Source: an uncultured bacterium (GTDB lineage Bacteria > Bacillota_I > Bacilli_A > RF39 > UBA660). From it: a stretch of 6,511 nucleotides of DNA. The notes below the pieces were generated by a model. That model was not told the origin of the DNA. It did not search any database and was given only the letters and a program-made list of their open reading frames with translations. Shown here in pieces: positions 6,041 to 6,511 of the stretch (its first letter is position 1; the number at the start of each line of letters is the position of its first letter). A program made the position numbers and the translations under genes. The DNA lies in assembly GCA_905215145.1 (NCBI GenBank), contig CAJMOW010000076.1, positions 1-6,511 of the forward strand. The letters run 5' to 3'.

Positions 6041-6073
6041 ATGTAATTATACCATTACATATAAATTATGTAA
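6041..6073. repeat. Three alternating ATGTAA/TTACAT half-sites over the FemABX promoter, candidate operator
   Basis: ATGTAAT (6041-6047) and ATTACAT (6054-6060) are a perfect 7-bp inverted repeat with a 6-bp gap. TTACATA (6055-6061) and TATGTAA (6067-6073) are a second perfect 7-bp inverted repeat with a 5-bp gap. They share the middle half-site. Together they span the -10, spacer and -35 of the promoter. Confidence 0.5.
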
Positions 6074-6074
6074 A
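6046..6074 (-). promoter_or_regulatory. Strong promoter of the FemABX gene
   Basis: On the minus strand TTTACA (6074-6069, five of six consensus), a 17-bp spacer and a perfect TATAAT (6051-6046) preceded by TGG make the best promoter of the window. Transcription would start near 6039, about 19 nt before the ATG. It lies right after the NUDIX stop codon, so the FemABX gene can be expressed apart from that gene. Confidence 0.8.
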
Positions 6075-6079
6075 CTAAA

Positions 6080-6511
6080 TTATTTAATATTAAAATAATA
6101 TTTCAAAATATATTCCATCGTTATTTTTATATCAGGAAAAACGCTAATATTTTCTAAATCATTTAAAGAAAACCATCCTGCTTCTGTACTTTCTTCACTA
6201 ATTACAGGATCACAATTATATGGGTTAAGTGGAACTGCTGGATAAATAATATCTATATGAACTTCCCCCATTTTATTTAAATTCTTTTGAATTCCAAGTG
6301 GGCGTATACAATCATTTTCTCTTGGAAATCTAACACCTAAAAGTTTAATTTTAATTTTCGTTTCTTCATATACTTCTCTAACTGCCGTTTCTTCTGGTAA
6401 TTCGTCTGGTTCTATATGACCGCCTGGTTGAACCCATTTATCAAATTTTTTGTGTTTAACTAATAATATTTTTTTATCAAGTGGATTTATGATAAATGCA
6501 GAGGCGCAAAA
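6080..6511 (-). CDS. NUDIX hydrolase, N-terminus outside window
   Basis: The frame is open from the right edge to a TAA at 6082-6080, giving 143 residues; the start lies off the window. NUDIX enzymes hydrolyse a nucleoside diphosphate linked to another group, using divalent metal. The visible fragment has the strand ILLVKHKKFDKWVQPGG (15-31) leading into the Nudix box: G31, E37, R45, E46, E49 and E50 are all at the canonical spacing of GX5EX7REUXEEXGU. The one deviation is Lys52 for the late Gly. A C-terminal EAGWFSLNDLENI segment is typical of the fold. An internal ATG at 6271 lies after the catalytic box and cannot be the start. The missing part is probably short, since the first visible residues already fit the first strand. 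The substrate cannot be told. The FemABX gene follows on the same strand, but with its own promoter. Confidence 0.93.
   Translation of the reverse strand, partial: FCASAFIINPLDKKILLVKHKKFDKWVQPGGHIEPDELPEETAVREVYEETKIKIKLLGVRFPRENDCIRPLGIQKNLNKMGEVHIDIIYPAVPLNPYNCDPVISEESTEAGWFSLNDLENISVFPDIKITMEYILKYYFNIK

Noticed and set aside
6041..6075. WalR-type binding site (TGTWAH direct repeat) at the FemABX promoter
   Set aside because: TGTAAT-like hexamers are present, but they are inverted or 27 bp apart rather than in tandem with a 5-bp gap, so the known consensus is not met.
6086..6103. AATATT-containing hairpin near the NUDIX stop as its terminator
   Set aside because: The stem is six A-T pairs, lies within the coding sequence and has no following T run.
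2..6511. Mycoplasma-type genetic code with TGA as tryptophan
   Set aside because: All genes read through intact with TGG tryptophans and TAA or TAG stops, and cell-wall synthesis genes are present.

Overview
The window is strongly AT-rich chromosomal DNA, probably from a low-GC Gram-positive bacterium (Firmicutes/Bacillota, possibly one of the AT-rich gut lineages near the Mollicutes). Three lines support this. Several genes have clear Shine-Dalgarno sites (GGAGGAG, GGAGTG, GAGGTG). A D-Ala-D-Ala ligase and a FemABX-type peptidoglycan branching enzyme imply a real cell wall, so this is not a wall-less mycoplasma. The tryptophans I checked are all TGG and every identified stop is TAA or TAG, so the standard code (11) fits and there is no sign of TGA=Trp. 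The genus cannot be named from this stretch.

Layout from left to right: the 3' end of an unrecognised gene (+, 2-286); a 51-residue zinc-ribbon protein on the minus strand (297-452); a D-alanine--D-alanine ligase (+, 632-1606); the ribosome-associated GTPase TypA/BipA (-, 1660-3471); a PemK/MazF-like protein with no visible antitoxin (-, 3510-4007); a secreted, C-terminally membrane-anchored thermonuclease-family protein (+, 4175-4783); a FemABX aminoacyltransferase (-, 4803-6020); and the C-terminal part of a NUDIX hydrolase (-, 6080-6511, running off the right edge). No gap between genes exceeds 300 bases. The longest are 453-631 and 4008-4174, and both are divergent promoter regions.

Orientation changes often, and most genes appear to have their own promoter and terminator, so there is little operon structure. 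Ddl and the FemABX protein both act in peptidoglycan precursor synthesis (stem dipeptide and interpeptide bridge), but they are separate units. TypA, the nuclease, the PemK-like protein and the NUDIX enzyme have unrelated or unknown links to them.

The most unusual signals are regulatory. Most stop codons sit inside, or touch, an inverted repeat that looks like an intrinsic terminator. The PemK-like gene ends in an exact 21-bp tandem duplication, which repeats one arm of its terminator-like hairpin and also lies where the typA promoter would have an UP element. The FemABX promoter is covered by three alternating ATGTAA/TTACAT half-sites that look like an operator. I see no CRISPR array, insertion sequence, tRNA, rRNA or clearly new multi-gene system.
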